Origin: Ceratorhiza oryzae-sativae
Taxonomy: Eukaryota > Basidiomycota > Agaricomycetes > Cantharellales > Ceratobasidiaceae
Direction of reading: 5' to 3'
DNA length: 40,032 bases
NCBI GenBank assembly: GCA_030998015.1
Contig: JARWMV010000133.1
Location: forward strand, 1-40,032
Part shown: positions 28,547 to 37,972 of the stretch, in pieces
How the letters are laid out: each line of letters starts with the position of its first letter
Numbering within the stretch: the stretch's first letter is position 1
Program-made: the position numbers and the translations under genes
The notes under the pieces: model-generated
What the model was told of the DNA's origin: nothing
Seen by the model: the letters and a program-made list of their open reading frames with translations, nothing else
Database searches by the model: none

Positions 28547-28644
28547 TCCAACTCTCTGATCGCGCCTTTAGGCGCGGCCTAAGCGCTGAGGACTCCTAAA
28601 TTGGGGGTGATTTGCGCAGGCAAATCTACACCCCCAATTTGGGG
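28547..28644 (-). repeat. D element, 98 bp
   Basis: In the leader of nad2, 40 bases upstream of ATG. Confidence 0.95.
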
Positions 28645-29303
28645 TTATGATCGACTAAAATAAAAGGCTCGCACTGGCAGTCTCTCAGGAGACACCGACA
28701 CAGGCTGCTATAGGGTTGCTACCTGTGGCGGGATAGCCTAGCCATCCATTCCGTAGAGGTAAAGAGATTGGTCAGGTAACAGCCACACTCAATCATTGTG
28801 GCTGGGTGGGGAGGGGTTGAAGGTTTGATTGTTCTTATTTTAAATGGTTTTTAAAGACAGCTAATATTACCGTCGACCCTTTCCCATAATGGATGGAAAT
28901 GGACCCCCAATGATTGCAATGCGCGCCACAAAACTTGTGGCGCCATTGACCCCCCACTTGGGGGGGCACTAGGGCCCAAAACCACCGTAAAGGTGCATTT
29001 CGGGCGTCCCCAGCGCGGCCGGCGTCTGATTCCGAGGTACCCTGGAACTTAAAGTTCCAGGGTACCTCGCAATACCTCGCCGAGAATCGAATGATTTGCG
29101 AAGGCAAATCTACATCGATTCTCGAGGGTGATTAAACTCTGTTCTAATCCTACGATTTATTCCACCAGCTACTCAGGGGCTGCCCCTGTCGTGGCTTACA
29201 TTAATACATGCTACGACAGTGAAAGCAAGAAAAAAACTTTTAGTAGAAGTTAGCCTCGTAACTAAGATTAAATCCAAGTACCTAATATGATCCCCTATTC
29301 AAC

Positions 29304-29416
29304 GGCCTCCCAATGCGTTACCAAGCCTGTAAGGCACGCCCTACGGGCCAGCGTATTGGGAGTGCCATTACCCCCCCAAACAATGCAGCATAGCTGCATC
29401 AGTTTGGGGGGTCAAC
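29304..29416 (+). repeat. F element with extra inner hairpin
   Basis: Spacer copy of the longer form. Confidence 0.9.
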
Positions 29417-29485
29417 GGTTGTTGTGTAGCACACGCCACCATCCGAAAGGGGAGAGGCTTGAATTTTTATTTCTTATATTTATTA

Positions 29486-29821
29486 CCCGTGCACGCCTGC
29501 GAACGCCTTGGCTTGCCAAGGCGGCCCTGGCGTGCGCGCGGCTCGCCGCGAACGCGGCCTCGTTAACAATGCCCACGGGTCGTTGACCCTCCGCTTTAGC
29601 GGCTGAAATCTTGGGTTACACCTAAGATTTTAGCCGATAGAGCGGGGGCCCGCGCGCGTTAGTTGCTGGTGGGACTTGTCCCACCAACCAACGTGAGCAA
29701 TCGCAACCGTTTGCGATTGCTAGTGCGCGGCATAATATCGATATTTAGCCGCCGGCTGAAAATGACGAACGGTCGTCATTTTCTACGAGGGAATCTTTAG
29801 GATTCCCTCTAACGCCGGCGG
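29486..29821 (+). repeat. C-A composite
   Basis: The same order and junction as 24330-24665, in the nad2-rps3 spacer. Confidence 0.92.
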
Positions 29822-30002
29822 ATATTTAAGGCTGTAATTTAAATTAGATCGAAATTTGGGCTGACCGGGCCCTCTCCGGACTCCAATCCTCGCGTGCGTT
29901 CAGCGCTTAGGCCGCGCCTAAAGGCGCGATCAAAGAGCGCTGCCCAAGGGTCACGGTCGGGTTAGGAGCCCTTCAGGGCTGAAGCCAAAAACTTATTATG
30001 GG

Positions 30003-30152
30003 CTAGTTAGTTACTTTATGAGAAAGCCATACTTTAACTGAATAAGTACCTAATTTATTTTTAGCAGTAAATGTTGAGCAATCACTTAGGTTGTTATATC
30101 CTTTTGCGAATCCTCCTCTTTCAACAAAAGTCACCGTATTTTTCATGGCGTT
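30003..30152 (-). CDS. rps3: rps3 exon 3
   Basis: 50 codons, NAMKNTVTFVERGGFAKGYN to WLSHKVTN and TAG. An F hairpin (30190-30256) sits about 40 bases upstream in intron 2. A GAGCCCTTCAGGGCTGAAG hairpin follows the stop (29967-29986) and recurs next to the tRNA gene. Confidence 0.88.
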   Translation of the reverse strand, partial: NAMKNTVTFVERGGFAKGYNNLSDCSTFTAKNKLGTYSVKVWLSHKVTN

Positions 30153-33100
30153 CAAATTTATCATACAGTTGAACAAAGATATTAATCCAAAAATGTTTCC
30201 AAAAACACCCCCAAACATGTGCAGCTACGCTGCATTGTTTGGGGGTGGTTTTGGATCCTTCCATTTCATCCTAAGATTGGCTGTGGGTTATTAGAACAAA
30301 ATCAAAAAATTAGCAAGTTTAAAATTAATAATTACCATTCTCTGTTTCGATTCATACCTGATTTTAATTTTAAGATTTCATTGAAACCTTCAGGACTTCG
30401 ATGCTTCTTACTTTTAATAATGTCAGCTGCTTTTTTAAAATCAATAAAGTCTAAGCTTTTAATTCCGACTATTCCATACTTTTCGAAAAATGGTATTATT
30501 AAATTAACAACATCTAAAAATTTAGTAATTTGTATACCGACGGGAGATTGACGTCTGCCCCCCAAACATCAATCCTTGACATTTCCTAAGGAATTGTCAA
30601 GGAATAGCAGTTTGGGGGGTCGACGGTTTCACCTGAAATGTAATAACTCTTAGAAATAGTTACTACTGAAGGATCTACCAATTCAGTATGACCCGTGCAC
30701 GCCTGCGAACGCCTTGGCTTGCCAAGGCGGCCCTGGCGTGCGCGCGGCTCGCCGCGAACGCGGCCTCGTTAACAATGCCCACGGGTCGTTGACCCTCCGC
30801 TTTATTACCCCTGCCAAGACGTGCGCTAAAGCGCAGTTCTCTAGGCAGGGCGGCTGAAATCTTGGGTTACACCTAAGATTTTAGCCGATAGAGCGGGGGC
30901 CCGCGCGCGTTAGTTGCTGGTGGGACTTGTCCCACCAACCAACGTGAGCAATCGCAACCGTTTGCGATTGCTAGTGCGCGGCATAATATCGATATTTAGC
31001 CGCCGGCTGAAAATGACGAACGGTCGTCATTTTCTACGAGGGAATCTTTAGGATTCCCTCTAACGCCGGCGGGACTTTAAGAAAAGAGCTATCCCTTCAA
31101 TAAGGTCCTTCTCTCTAATATTTAAAATTATGCTAAATTTCAACCTTACGTTATCGACCGCATTAGCAACCGAATTAGATGGGCTAGTAATAATTTGGAA
31201 GGAGCTTTCACCACTGGCAAATCCAGCCAGCCAATTTGGGTCACTGATACCTTTAAAAACATAATTAGGTCTATTAACAGGAACAATATTTGGGAAAGCT
31301 TTTTTCAAGCTATCGGAAAGACCCCAGTTTAGAGAACTTCTTAAAGCTACTAAACTTAACATACCTTCCGATGTCAAATGTTTCCGCGCGCGTTAGTTGC
31401 TGGTGGGACTTGTCCCACCAACCAACGTGAGCAATCGCAACCGTTTGCGATTGCTAGTGCGCGGCATAATATCGATATTTAGCCGCCGGCTGAAAATGAC
31501 GAACGGTCGTCATTTTCTACGAGGGAATCTTTAGGATTCCCTCTAACGCCGGCGGGACCCGTGCACGCCTGCGAACGCCTTGGCTTAAGCCAAGCAAGCT
31601 TGGCTCATATTGACCTTAAGGTCAATAATCAAGCCAAGGCGGCCCTGGCGTGCGCGCGGCGTCTGATTCCGAGGTACCCTGGAACTGAAAGTTCCAGGGT
31701 ACCTCGCAATACCTCGCCGCGAACGCGGCCTCGATAACCATACCCACGGGTCAACAGCATGTATTTATATATAAATACAATGCTGGTTGACCCTAAGCGG
31801 GGGGTATGATTTCAAAACATTGTTTAAATATTAAAAAGTCAATTGACTTGGCTGAAATAAGTGGATATTTGTCAAAATGATCAACAATTACTTGCAATCC
31901 TTTAACAGACGTCACAGAAAACATCGCCAAGCCATTTTTAGATGTTCTGATTGTACCTACACCTAATGTGTATCTCAATTTTTCTAATAAAGCCATATCC
32001 TTAATATGTAAATTCATTGAAAAACTTATTGACCCGTGCACGCCTGCGAACGCCCTGGCTTAAGCCAAGCAAGCTTGGCTCATATTGACCTTAAGGTCAA
32101 TAATCAAGCCAAGGCGGCCCTGGCGTGCGCGCGGCGTCTGATTCCGAGGTACCCTGGAACTGAAAGTTCCAGGGTACCTCGCAATACCTCGCCGCGAACG
32201 CGGCCTCGATAACCAAACCCCTCGGGTCTACGCGCATCGGCTGAAATCTTGGGTTACACCTAAGATTTTAGCCGATAAGCGGGGTATTGATACTTTCCAT
32301 TTAGTTTTCATTTTAGAGCTTGGACTAATTGTAATAGTAAAGCAGCCCTCTGCGTCGGTAAGTCCTGACACCAACCACGGATTTAGAACAGGTTCTTGAA
32401 TAGAAGTAGAAAATAGTGCTTTGTTTAACTGGTTAGAAGGGATTTTGAATTGATAGTTTCTTTCGAAACCCATTAGAGTACACCTTAATTGCATTGTATT
32501 TATAGTAGGTCTAATGCAATAACTACCGTCTACTCGTTGCTCTTTTACAGCCTCGATTGATTGCGAGACTGATTTAGATCCGCGATAACCCATTTCATTT
32601 TCATTCATCCTATGGCTTGTTACCGTACCTGGGTAATTACTCCAGCCACTTATAGTGTTTCCACTATAGCTTGGTACCATAGGCTTTAGGGTGTCCCCGG
32701 AGTTTGATAGTTTCACCCACTCAAGTGTCTTCCCAAGACACTCTGCAGGTACAATGTTTTGAGTTATAAGTCTACCCGCTAATCTTATTTTAATTCCGTT
32801 AAGGATAGTAGCCATTTGAGTAAATTCGATTAGATTACTATTTCTATTTAAATTTTTATTTATGACTGCTCGTGAAAATAGCATATCTTCTATTTTATAG
32901 AATTTATAATCTTTACCATTTAATCCAATAAGTTGAGCTAAGATTTTACTGTCTTTGAAAGGGTTGTATAATCTCACTAATTGCAATTTAACATTTTTAC
33001 CGAATAATTTACTTAAAACAACTAATAATTTTTGAGTTCTAATAGAGTTAAAAAGAAATTTCTCAGTTCCTAAATTAAATAAGCTTGTAGTGTGGTGATT

Positions 33101-36100
33101 TTTAACCGTTGTCATCAAATTCATGGTTTCAAATTTATCTTGCAACTAAATAGTTTTATTGTTTTCTACCTCTGTTCATTCCGGACTTAATTTTTCTAAT
33201 TTCCTCTAACCCTTCAATAGCCCCCCAATGCGTTACCAAGCCTGTAAGGCCAGCGTATTGGGGGGGCTATCACCCCCCCAAACAATGCAGCGTAGCTGCA
33301 TTAGTTTGGGGGGTCAAATGTTAGATGAGCTCCGGAACTTTTTAGGTCAGCTATTCTACACCAATCTAAAAAATCCAAAATTTTAAGACCCAAAAGAGGG
33401 TATTTATTACCCTAACCCTGTCGTCAGCGTGTACAAGTACACGCTGCTAGGGAACCTCTTCCCCTCCGCGCTCTTTGATCGCCCGCAGGGCGGCCTAAGC
33501 GCGGAGTGCTTCGGAGCCGTCTGTGTACGGCTTAAGCCGCACACAGACGTCTCCTCTACAAGCGTGAAATTGTTGCACGTACGTGCAACAACTTCTAGGG
33601 GACGGGTCAAGAATGGTATAATTTTATCACTTAAGTCTGAGAATCTTTTTTATCTTTCTCAACTTTTCATGCAGCCCTCCATTGGCTCAAAAACAACCAA
33701 AAGAGGGGTTCGAGAATAAATATCCAACTCTCTGATCGCGCCTTTAGGCGCGGCCTAAGCGCTGAGGACTCCTAAATTGGGGGTGATTTGCGCAGGCAAA
33801 TCTACACCCCCAATTTGGGGAAATAAATTTAAAGGCCCGCCGGCGTTAGAGGGAATCCTAAAGATTCCCTCGTAGAAAATGACGACCGTTCGTCATTTTC
33901 AGCCGGCGGCTAAATATCGATATTATGCCGCGCACTAGCAATCGCAAACGGTTGCGATTGCTCACGTTGGTTGGTGGGACAAGTCCCACCAGCAACTAAC
34001 GCGCGCGGGCATCATGGATGGCATGATGTCTTTTAACAGAAACTGCAAAACAGCCAATGATTTTTGCGGAATTCGTATTTTGTAACCGTCCCGGTCTTTA
34101 TTAATAGTGCATTTGAGATCCCATTTCTCATTTAGAGTTTTGGCCAATAGTTCGACTTCTTCTATTGTAAAACCTTGAGTATGTAATATTACTACATGGA
34201 AAGTATTACAAAAACTACCATCGTCTGCCAGCCAATAGGCCAAAGACAAAGGCCTCCCAATGCGTTACCAAGCCTGTAAGGCACGCCCTACGGGCCAGCG
34301 TATTGGGAGAGCCTTTACCCCCCCAAACAATGCAGCATAGCTGCATCAGTTTGGGGGGTCAAAGGTGTAAGCAGCTCTTTTATGTTAGCCGGAACAATTT
34401 TTTTCCCTGAAGAATAGAATAGTTCGTACAGCTCATTAAAACAAGGTAAAGAGTAAGTATAAAAGGTTACTCGAGAATAAATCATTCCCGTCACTTTGTG
34501 AGCTGACATATTAAAGACTTTAGGTTCTGAGCTGCAATAATCCTTAAATAGAAAGTACAAATGGTCTAAATAGTCTTTGTGAACAGTACCTTGTGAAAAC
34601 ATTAATCTAGCATTTACACCTTGTTTCTGAATGTTTATATCGCCCAGGCAAAGGTATTGCGAGGTAGCCTGGACCCCAGAGGTTCCAGGCTACCTCGGAA
34701 TCAGGCGCCCTATTAAAATATCTCTTAATTCCGAGGTTAGTGAAATGGATTCTCTTTCAACCTTCTTTAAACTTAACCGCCGTAAGGGTTTATCATCAGC
34801 CGGTTTAACGGGGACTAAAGACATAATTCCTACACAGAAATCAATAGGCTGAATATATTCGGCAATAAGCAATAAAGCACTTAACAACGCAATAATTGTT
34901 ATTGCGGTTTTGGCTTTTGCCTTTAAGATTAAGAAAAGTATTGCAATTACAGAATTTTTGGAGTTAATAAATAAAATAACTCCGCTCCCTGGATCTCTAG
35001 AGATCCAGGAGGCGGAGTTAGCTACTGCCCCCCAAACATGTGCAGCTACGCTGCATTGTTTGGGGGGTCAATGGCGACATTGCAATTATTGGGGGTCTAC
35101 AGCGGCTAACACGGATAATAAAAATTTGTTCACCATGTTGGGTTTTATTTTAAATTGTGCCTATGCTTTCGCATTTCTAATTATTTCCTCCACTAGACTT
35201 AGTCTAGTTAGAATCTAAACATGTACGTTTACATACAGGCTACTACTCGACTACTAGAATTTTAACCCGTACGAAAAAATTTTAGAAAAAGGCTGGATCC
35301 AATATAAGAATAAATTAGCTCTATTCCAAAAACCAAGAGAAAAGTTATTTTTATACAGGATGGGTTTTACCCTGAAACTTAAATTAAACTAGGCTAAAGA
35401 ATTTAGTGCTCCATCTAGCAAAAACTTTATTTTTGTTTGTTTCCCCAAATTGGGGGTGTAGATTTGCCTGCGCAAATCACCCCCAATTTAGGAGTCCTCA
35501 GCGCTTAGGCCGCGCCTAAAGGCGCGATCTGAGAGTTGGATTTGTTGTAAACCTTCAATAGCCCCCCAATGCGTTACCAAGCCTGTAAGGCACGCCCTAC
35601 GGGCCAGCGTATTGGGGGGCTATCACCCCCCCCAAACAATGCAGCGTAGCTGCATTAGTTTGGGGGGTCAATTGTCAAATGAGCTCCCTGACCCATAAGA
35701 TCAACTATTTGTTCAAATAACAATAAATCTGCACGTTTTTGAGTTAGAAGTGGATATTCTGTAAAATGTAGAGTATTATAATATTTTTTAAATCTTTACG
35801 GTTAGCTACTGAATATCCGCCGGCGTTAGAGGGAATCCTAAAGATTCCCTCGTAGAAAATGACGACCGTTCGTCATTTTCAGCCGGCGGCTAAATATCGA
35901 TATTATGCCGCGCACTAGCAATCGCAAACGGTTGCGATTGCTCACGTTGGTTGGTGGGACAAGTCCCACCAGCAACTAACGCGCGCGGGCCCCCGCTCTA
36001 TCGGCTAAAATCTTAGGTGTAACCCAAGATTTCAGCCGCCCTGCCTAGAGAACTGCGCTTTAGCGCACGTCTTGGCAGGGGTAATAAAGCGGAGGGTCAA

Positions 36101-37367
36101 CGACCCGTGGGCATTGTTAACGAGGCCGCGTTCGCGGCGAGCCGCGCGCACGCCAGGGCCGCCTTGGCAAGCCAAGGCGTTCGCAGGCGTGCACGGGTCA
36201 TATTATTCGTAGTATCTACTCGAATTGTACCAACTCCTCCAAAAAATTCTGGTAACTGGCCCAATAATTCCTTATCTCTGATATTTAATCCAACCCCAAA
36301 TTGGGGGTGTAGATTTGCCTGCGCAAATCTTGGACCCTCCAGCCTGTTTTGTAACTGGTATCTTTGTAAATTGAAGTAGAAAAAGAACCCTCAGCGTCGA
36401 CTAACCCTGAGACAAAGTAAGGATTAAGTTTTGCTTTTTCATGACTTGATGTAGAAAAATTTGAACTATTTAATTGTTTAGAAGGGATTTTGATAAGATA
36501 GTTTCTTTCGAAACCCATTAGAGTACACCTTAATTGCAATGTAAATGCTACTAAAGCATCGCAATAACTACCGTCTACTCGTTGCTCTTTTACAAATATT
36601 GTAACTACTAAGAATAAACAAAAACATTTCACTAAGGTAATTAAAATATCTGACTTAGATCCGCGATTGCCCATTTCTCTTTCGATCATATTAAAACTTG
36701 TTACTATACATGAGTGATTAGTTCATCCACACATAAACTTTCGAATATGGCTTAGTATTTTAATCTTTAGGGTGTCCCCGGAGTTTGATAGTTTTCCCCA
36801 TAATGGAGTTTTCCCAGAACTCCAAACAGGTTTAAATCTTGACTTTTCAGTTGGAATTGCCCCTAGAATAGGTGAGTAATCTGGGTCTTCTAGCCGCGCT
36901 AGAGAATGGGGTCCTTTTGATTCGGTGATCGGCTGTAGCCTTATTTGATTTTCAGTGTCGGCTAAAGTCGATAAATTAGCCGTGCTATGTCGCGGCATTG
37001 TCGGAGCATAGTATGATTTCAGATTTTGTTCTGTAAAGTAAAAACATAAGCTTATTATAACAGTTCTAGGCGTAATAGCATAAAAAGGTGTGCTAATTAG
37101 AGAAGACAATCTAAGGTAAAAATTTGTTATAATTTTATTTGCTTTTTTTCTGTTAGCATGTTCCGTAGAAGCTCCTAAGGAAGAAAAGTTATATGACAAT
37201 CCTTGCCCGGCATATAGAGAAGCCGAACTAAAGCTTGGGTTAATTACTTTTTTTAATAGATGGCTTGTAGCCACATTATCAGGGCTAAACCCGATATTGC
37301 TTGGCTTAGGGTTTGGTACTGCGCTTTCAGCGCTAAAGCCGTTAGTTAGATTTGGATTATTTTTCAT
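30003..37367 (-). CDS. rps3: mitochondrial ribosomal protein S3, three exons, two introns
   Basis: Small-subunit ribosomal protein encoded in most fungal mitochondrial genomes. Exon 1 (37367 to about 36828) starts MKNNPNLTNGFSAES and holds LLKKVINPSFS and TPFYAITPRTVIISLCFYF. Exon 2 (about 33129-32747) holds KLQLVRLYNPFKDSKILAQL and GIKIRLAGRLITQNIVP, the most conserved rps3 part. Exon 3 (30152-30003) ends FTAKNKLGTYSVKVWLSHK. The total is about 355 residues, usual for basidiomycetes. The exon 2/3 site (CCT, then AATTTG at the intron end) is well placed; the exon 1/2 site is uncertain by up to about 15 bases. Confidence 0.88.
30550..30626 (+). repeat. H element in the rps3 intron 2 HEG
   Basis: ACATCAATCCTTGACATTTC...TTTGGGGGGTCGAC, flanked by CCGTCG-type sequence. 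Removal gives SGETVGIQITK. A near-identical H block is at 16896-16970. Confidence 0.9.
30692..31072 (+). repeat. C-A composite with long C
   Basis: The C part (30692-30900) has an extra inner hairpin (ACCCCTGCCAAGACGTGCGC...) that is absent in the two shorter copies. It splits the rps3 intron 2 HEG. Confidence 0.92.
31384..31804 (-). repeat. A-B composite in rps3 intron 2
   Basis: A (31384-31555, 172 bp), GA, B (31558-31804). Splits the HEG between FKQCFEI and LTSEG. Confidence 0.92.
32033..32285 (+). repeat. B element with C-type tail and direct repeats ATTGA
   Basis: ATTGA at 32028-32032 and 32286-32290. The right end is the C-type hairpin (GGCTGAAATCTTGGGTTACA...), so B and C ends can be exchanged. 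Removal restores WKVSISFSMN. Confidence 0.94.
32747..33129 (-). CDS. rps3: rps3 exon 2 (5' end approximate)
   Basis: About 128 residues. The intron 1 end GATAAATTTG at 33130-33139 is the same as the intron 2 end (30153-30162), which supports a start at 33129; a start at 33139 is also possible. Confidence 0.8.
33155..33410 (-). pseudogene. tail of the outer LAGLIDADG HEG of rps3 intron 1
   Basis: Reads NKYPLLGLKILDFLDWCRIA, DLKSSGAHLT, an F element and IEGLEEIRKIKSGMNRGRKQ with TAA. This is the normal C-terminal end of this HEG type and lies just before exon 2. The second LAGLIDADG motif that should precede it is missing. Confidence 0.8.
33221..33314 (+). repeat. F element, two-hairpin form
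   Basis: Splits the tail of the outer rps3 intron 1 HEG between AHLT and IEGLEE. Confidence 0.92.
33413..33609 (+). repeat. G element with an E piece inside
   Basis: Pair of 4930-5132, in rps3 intron 1. Confidence 0.92.
33723..33820 (-). repeat. D element, 98 bp
   Basis: Between the inner HEG end and the G element in rps3 intron 1. Confidence 0.95.
33837..34008 (+). repeat. A element, 172 bp
   Basis: Ends the inner HEG of rps3 intron 1 after IMPSMM. Confidence 0.95.
33965..34887 (-). pseudogene. inner LAGLIDADG HEG inside rps3 intron 1, interrupted
   Basis: Starts MLSALLLIAEYIQPIDFCVG and has MSLVPVKPADDKPLRRLS, SELRDILIG (first motif, cut by a short element at 34655-34705), ARLMFSQGTVHKDYLDHLYF, KVTGMIYSRVTFYTYSLPCF, ANIKELLTPL, an F element, SLAYWLADDGSFCN (second motif region), [39 protein letters not shown] and IMPSMM, where an A element cuts the end. 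It is the same type as the HEGs in cox3 introns 1a and 3 and nad2 intron 1. The F join (LTPL-SLAYW) is restored by removal. Confidence 0.82.
34250..34361 (+). repeat. F element with extra inner hairpin
   Basis: At the same codon position (LTPL-SLAYW) of the inner HEG as the copy at 26125 in the nad2 intron 1 HEG. Confidence 0.92.
35443..35540 (+). repeat. D element, 98 bp
   Basis: The flanks TTTGTT on both sides could be a target repeat, but other D copies show none. Confidence 0.95.
35561..35670 (+). repeat. F element with extra inner hairpin
   Basis: Splits the outer HEG at AHLT-IEGLQQ, the same codon position as the copy at 33221. Confidence 0.92.
35817..36197 (+). repeat. A-C composite (reverse of C-A)
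   Basis: A 172-bp A (35817-35988) followed by a long C (35989-36197). Splits the outer HEG of rps3 intron 1 between VDTTN and YSVAN. Confidence 0.92.
36828..37367 (-). CDS. rps3: rps3 exon 1 (3' end approximate)
   Basis: About 180 residues. The middle is poorly conserved, as usual for this protein. Just past the end the frame reads SSGKTPLWGKLSNSGDTLK, which is group I core sequence shared with intron 2, so the splice site lies before it (36815-36828). Confidence 0.8.
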
Positions 37368-37546
37368 TTATTTTTATTATTAAAGGATAAGATACGGTAA
37401 CACAGTATTAATTGTTTTTTTTGGTAAAATAAATACTGCAGCTACGCTGCAGTACTCCAAATTGTTTATGGGCTGTAAGTCCTTAAAACTTTTGGTTGAA
37501 TAAAAAAAACATGATTTGTATGTACGTCAGCAAATTAATTTTTCCT

Positions 37547-37860
37547 CCTCTTCCCTTTCAGCATCTACCCCCCAAACAATGCAGCGCAAGCTGCATATGT
37601 TTGGGGGAAGAGACCGCTGCCGCTGTTAGATCGCTCTATCTTACCCGTGCCCGCCTACGATCGCAGCTTAAGCTGCGGCCCTGGCGTGCGCGGGCTCGCG
37701 GCCAGAGGGGCCGCCTCGAGCACAACCTCGGAATCAGGCGCCTCCCGTGGTGGATGGGCCCGAGCGTAGCGACGGTCCTCACCACCACGGGGGGTACGAT
37801 AGAACGGCCGATTGCGGCAGCGTACTCCTAATTTTATCGCTTACGCGATAAAATTGGGGT
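37547..37860. repeat. 314-bp repeat upstream of rps3 (copy 2)
   Basis: Same length and orientation as 14254-14567. It lies 180 bases upstream of the rps3 start. A partial third copy (first about 60 bases) is at 39408-39466, and inverted pieces lie at 39190-39290. Its place ahead of two genes on the same strand suggests a shared leader or promoter region, but I see no defined promoter motif. Confidence 0.95.
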
Positions 37861-37972
37861 AAATTTATTTCTTTAGTTTGTTTTTGGGTTCATCAGCCAA
37901 AATTATATCCTCCCTCAGCAGTGCGCAAAGGGAACCATTTGCGCGGTAGGCTAAATAGCCTCGGTTTTATGA

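Larger units (their letters stand above)
28508..30002. other. nad2-rps3 spacer, repeats
   Basis: Holds D (28547-28644), an H piece (28900-28970), a J/B-core block (28985-29130) almost identical to 17990-18145, a CTGTCGTG hairpin (29183-29220), the AAAAAAACTTTTAG repeat (29225-29275), F (29304-29416), C (29486-29649), A (29650-29821) and a D tail (29905-29950). The stretch 28660-28830 is GC-rich and structured (CAGCCACA...TGTGGCTG) but I cannot identify it. Confidence 0.7.
30332..32746 (-). pseudogene. LAGLIDADG HEG of rps3 intron 2, interrupted
   Basis: In frame with exon 2 through the translated core (KLSNSGDTLKP, NEMGYRGSKS, VKEQRVDGSYC, LRCTLMGFERNYQ). Then LNPWLVSGLTDAEGCFTITI (first motif), TKWKVSI, a B element, SFSMNLHIKDMALLEKLRYT and FDKYPLISAKSIDFLIFKQC, a B-A block, LTSEGMLSLVALRSSLNWGL, DPNWLAGFASGESSFQIIT (second motif), a C-A block, ELVDPSVVTISKSYYISGET, an H element, and VGIQITKFLDVVNLIIPFFE to KSGMNRNREW and TAA at 30332. 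The B join (WKVSISFSMN) and H join (GETVGIQITK) are in frame after removal. Confidence 0.85.
35541..36822 (-). pseudogene. outer LAGLIDADG HEG of rps3 intron 1, N-terminal part
   Basis: After the core-derived lead with a TGA-coded W at 36723-36725 (MCG-W-TNHSC, matching ISG-W-SNYPG in intron 2) come LNPYFVSGLVDAEGSFSTS (first motif), TGWRVQ, a D fragment, GLNIRDKELLGQLPEFFGG and RVDTTN, an A-C block, YSVANRKDLKNII, then after a frameshift HFTEYPLLTQKRADLLLFEQ and LMGQGAHLT, an F element and IEGLQQI. The frameshift near 35790 and the loss of the second half show decay. Confidence 0.8.
33130..36827 (-). other. rps3 intron 1, group I, HEG within HEG
   Basis: The core is read as protein: KLSNSGDTLK, MGNRGSKS, VKEQRVDGSYC and LRCTLMGFERNY, a translated core well known from fungal introns. 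The outer LAGLIDADG gene is cut near 35440 and its tail reappears at 33410. Between the two parts lies a complete gene of another LAGLIDADG type. This fits a twintron. Confidence 0.8.

Noticed and set aside
20..35988. Target-site duplication for all A elements
   Set aside because: I compared the flanks of the A copies; most show inverted or no similarity, and only the composite at 24330-24665 has a direct repeat.
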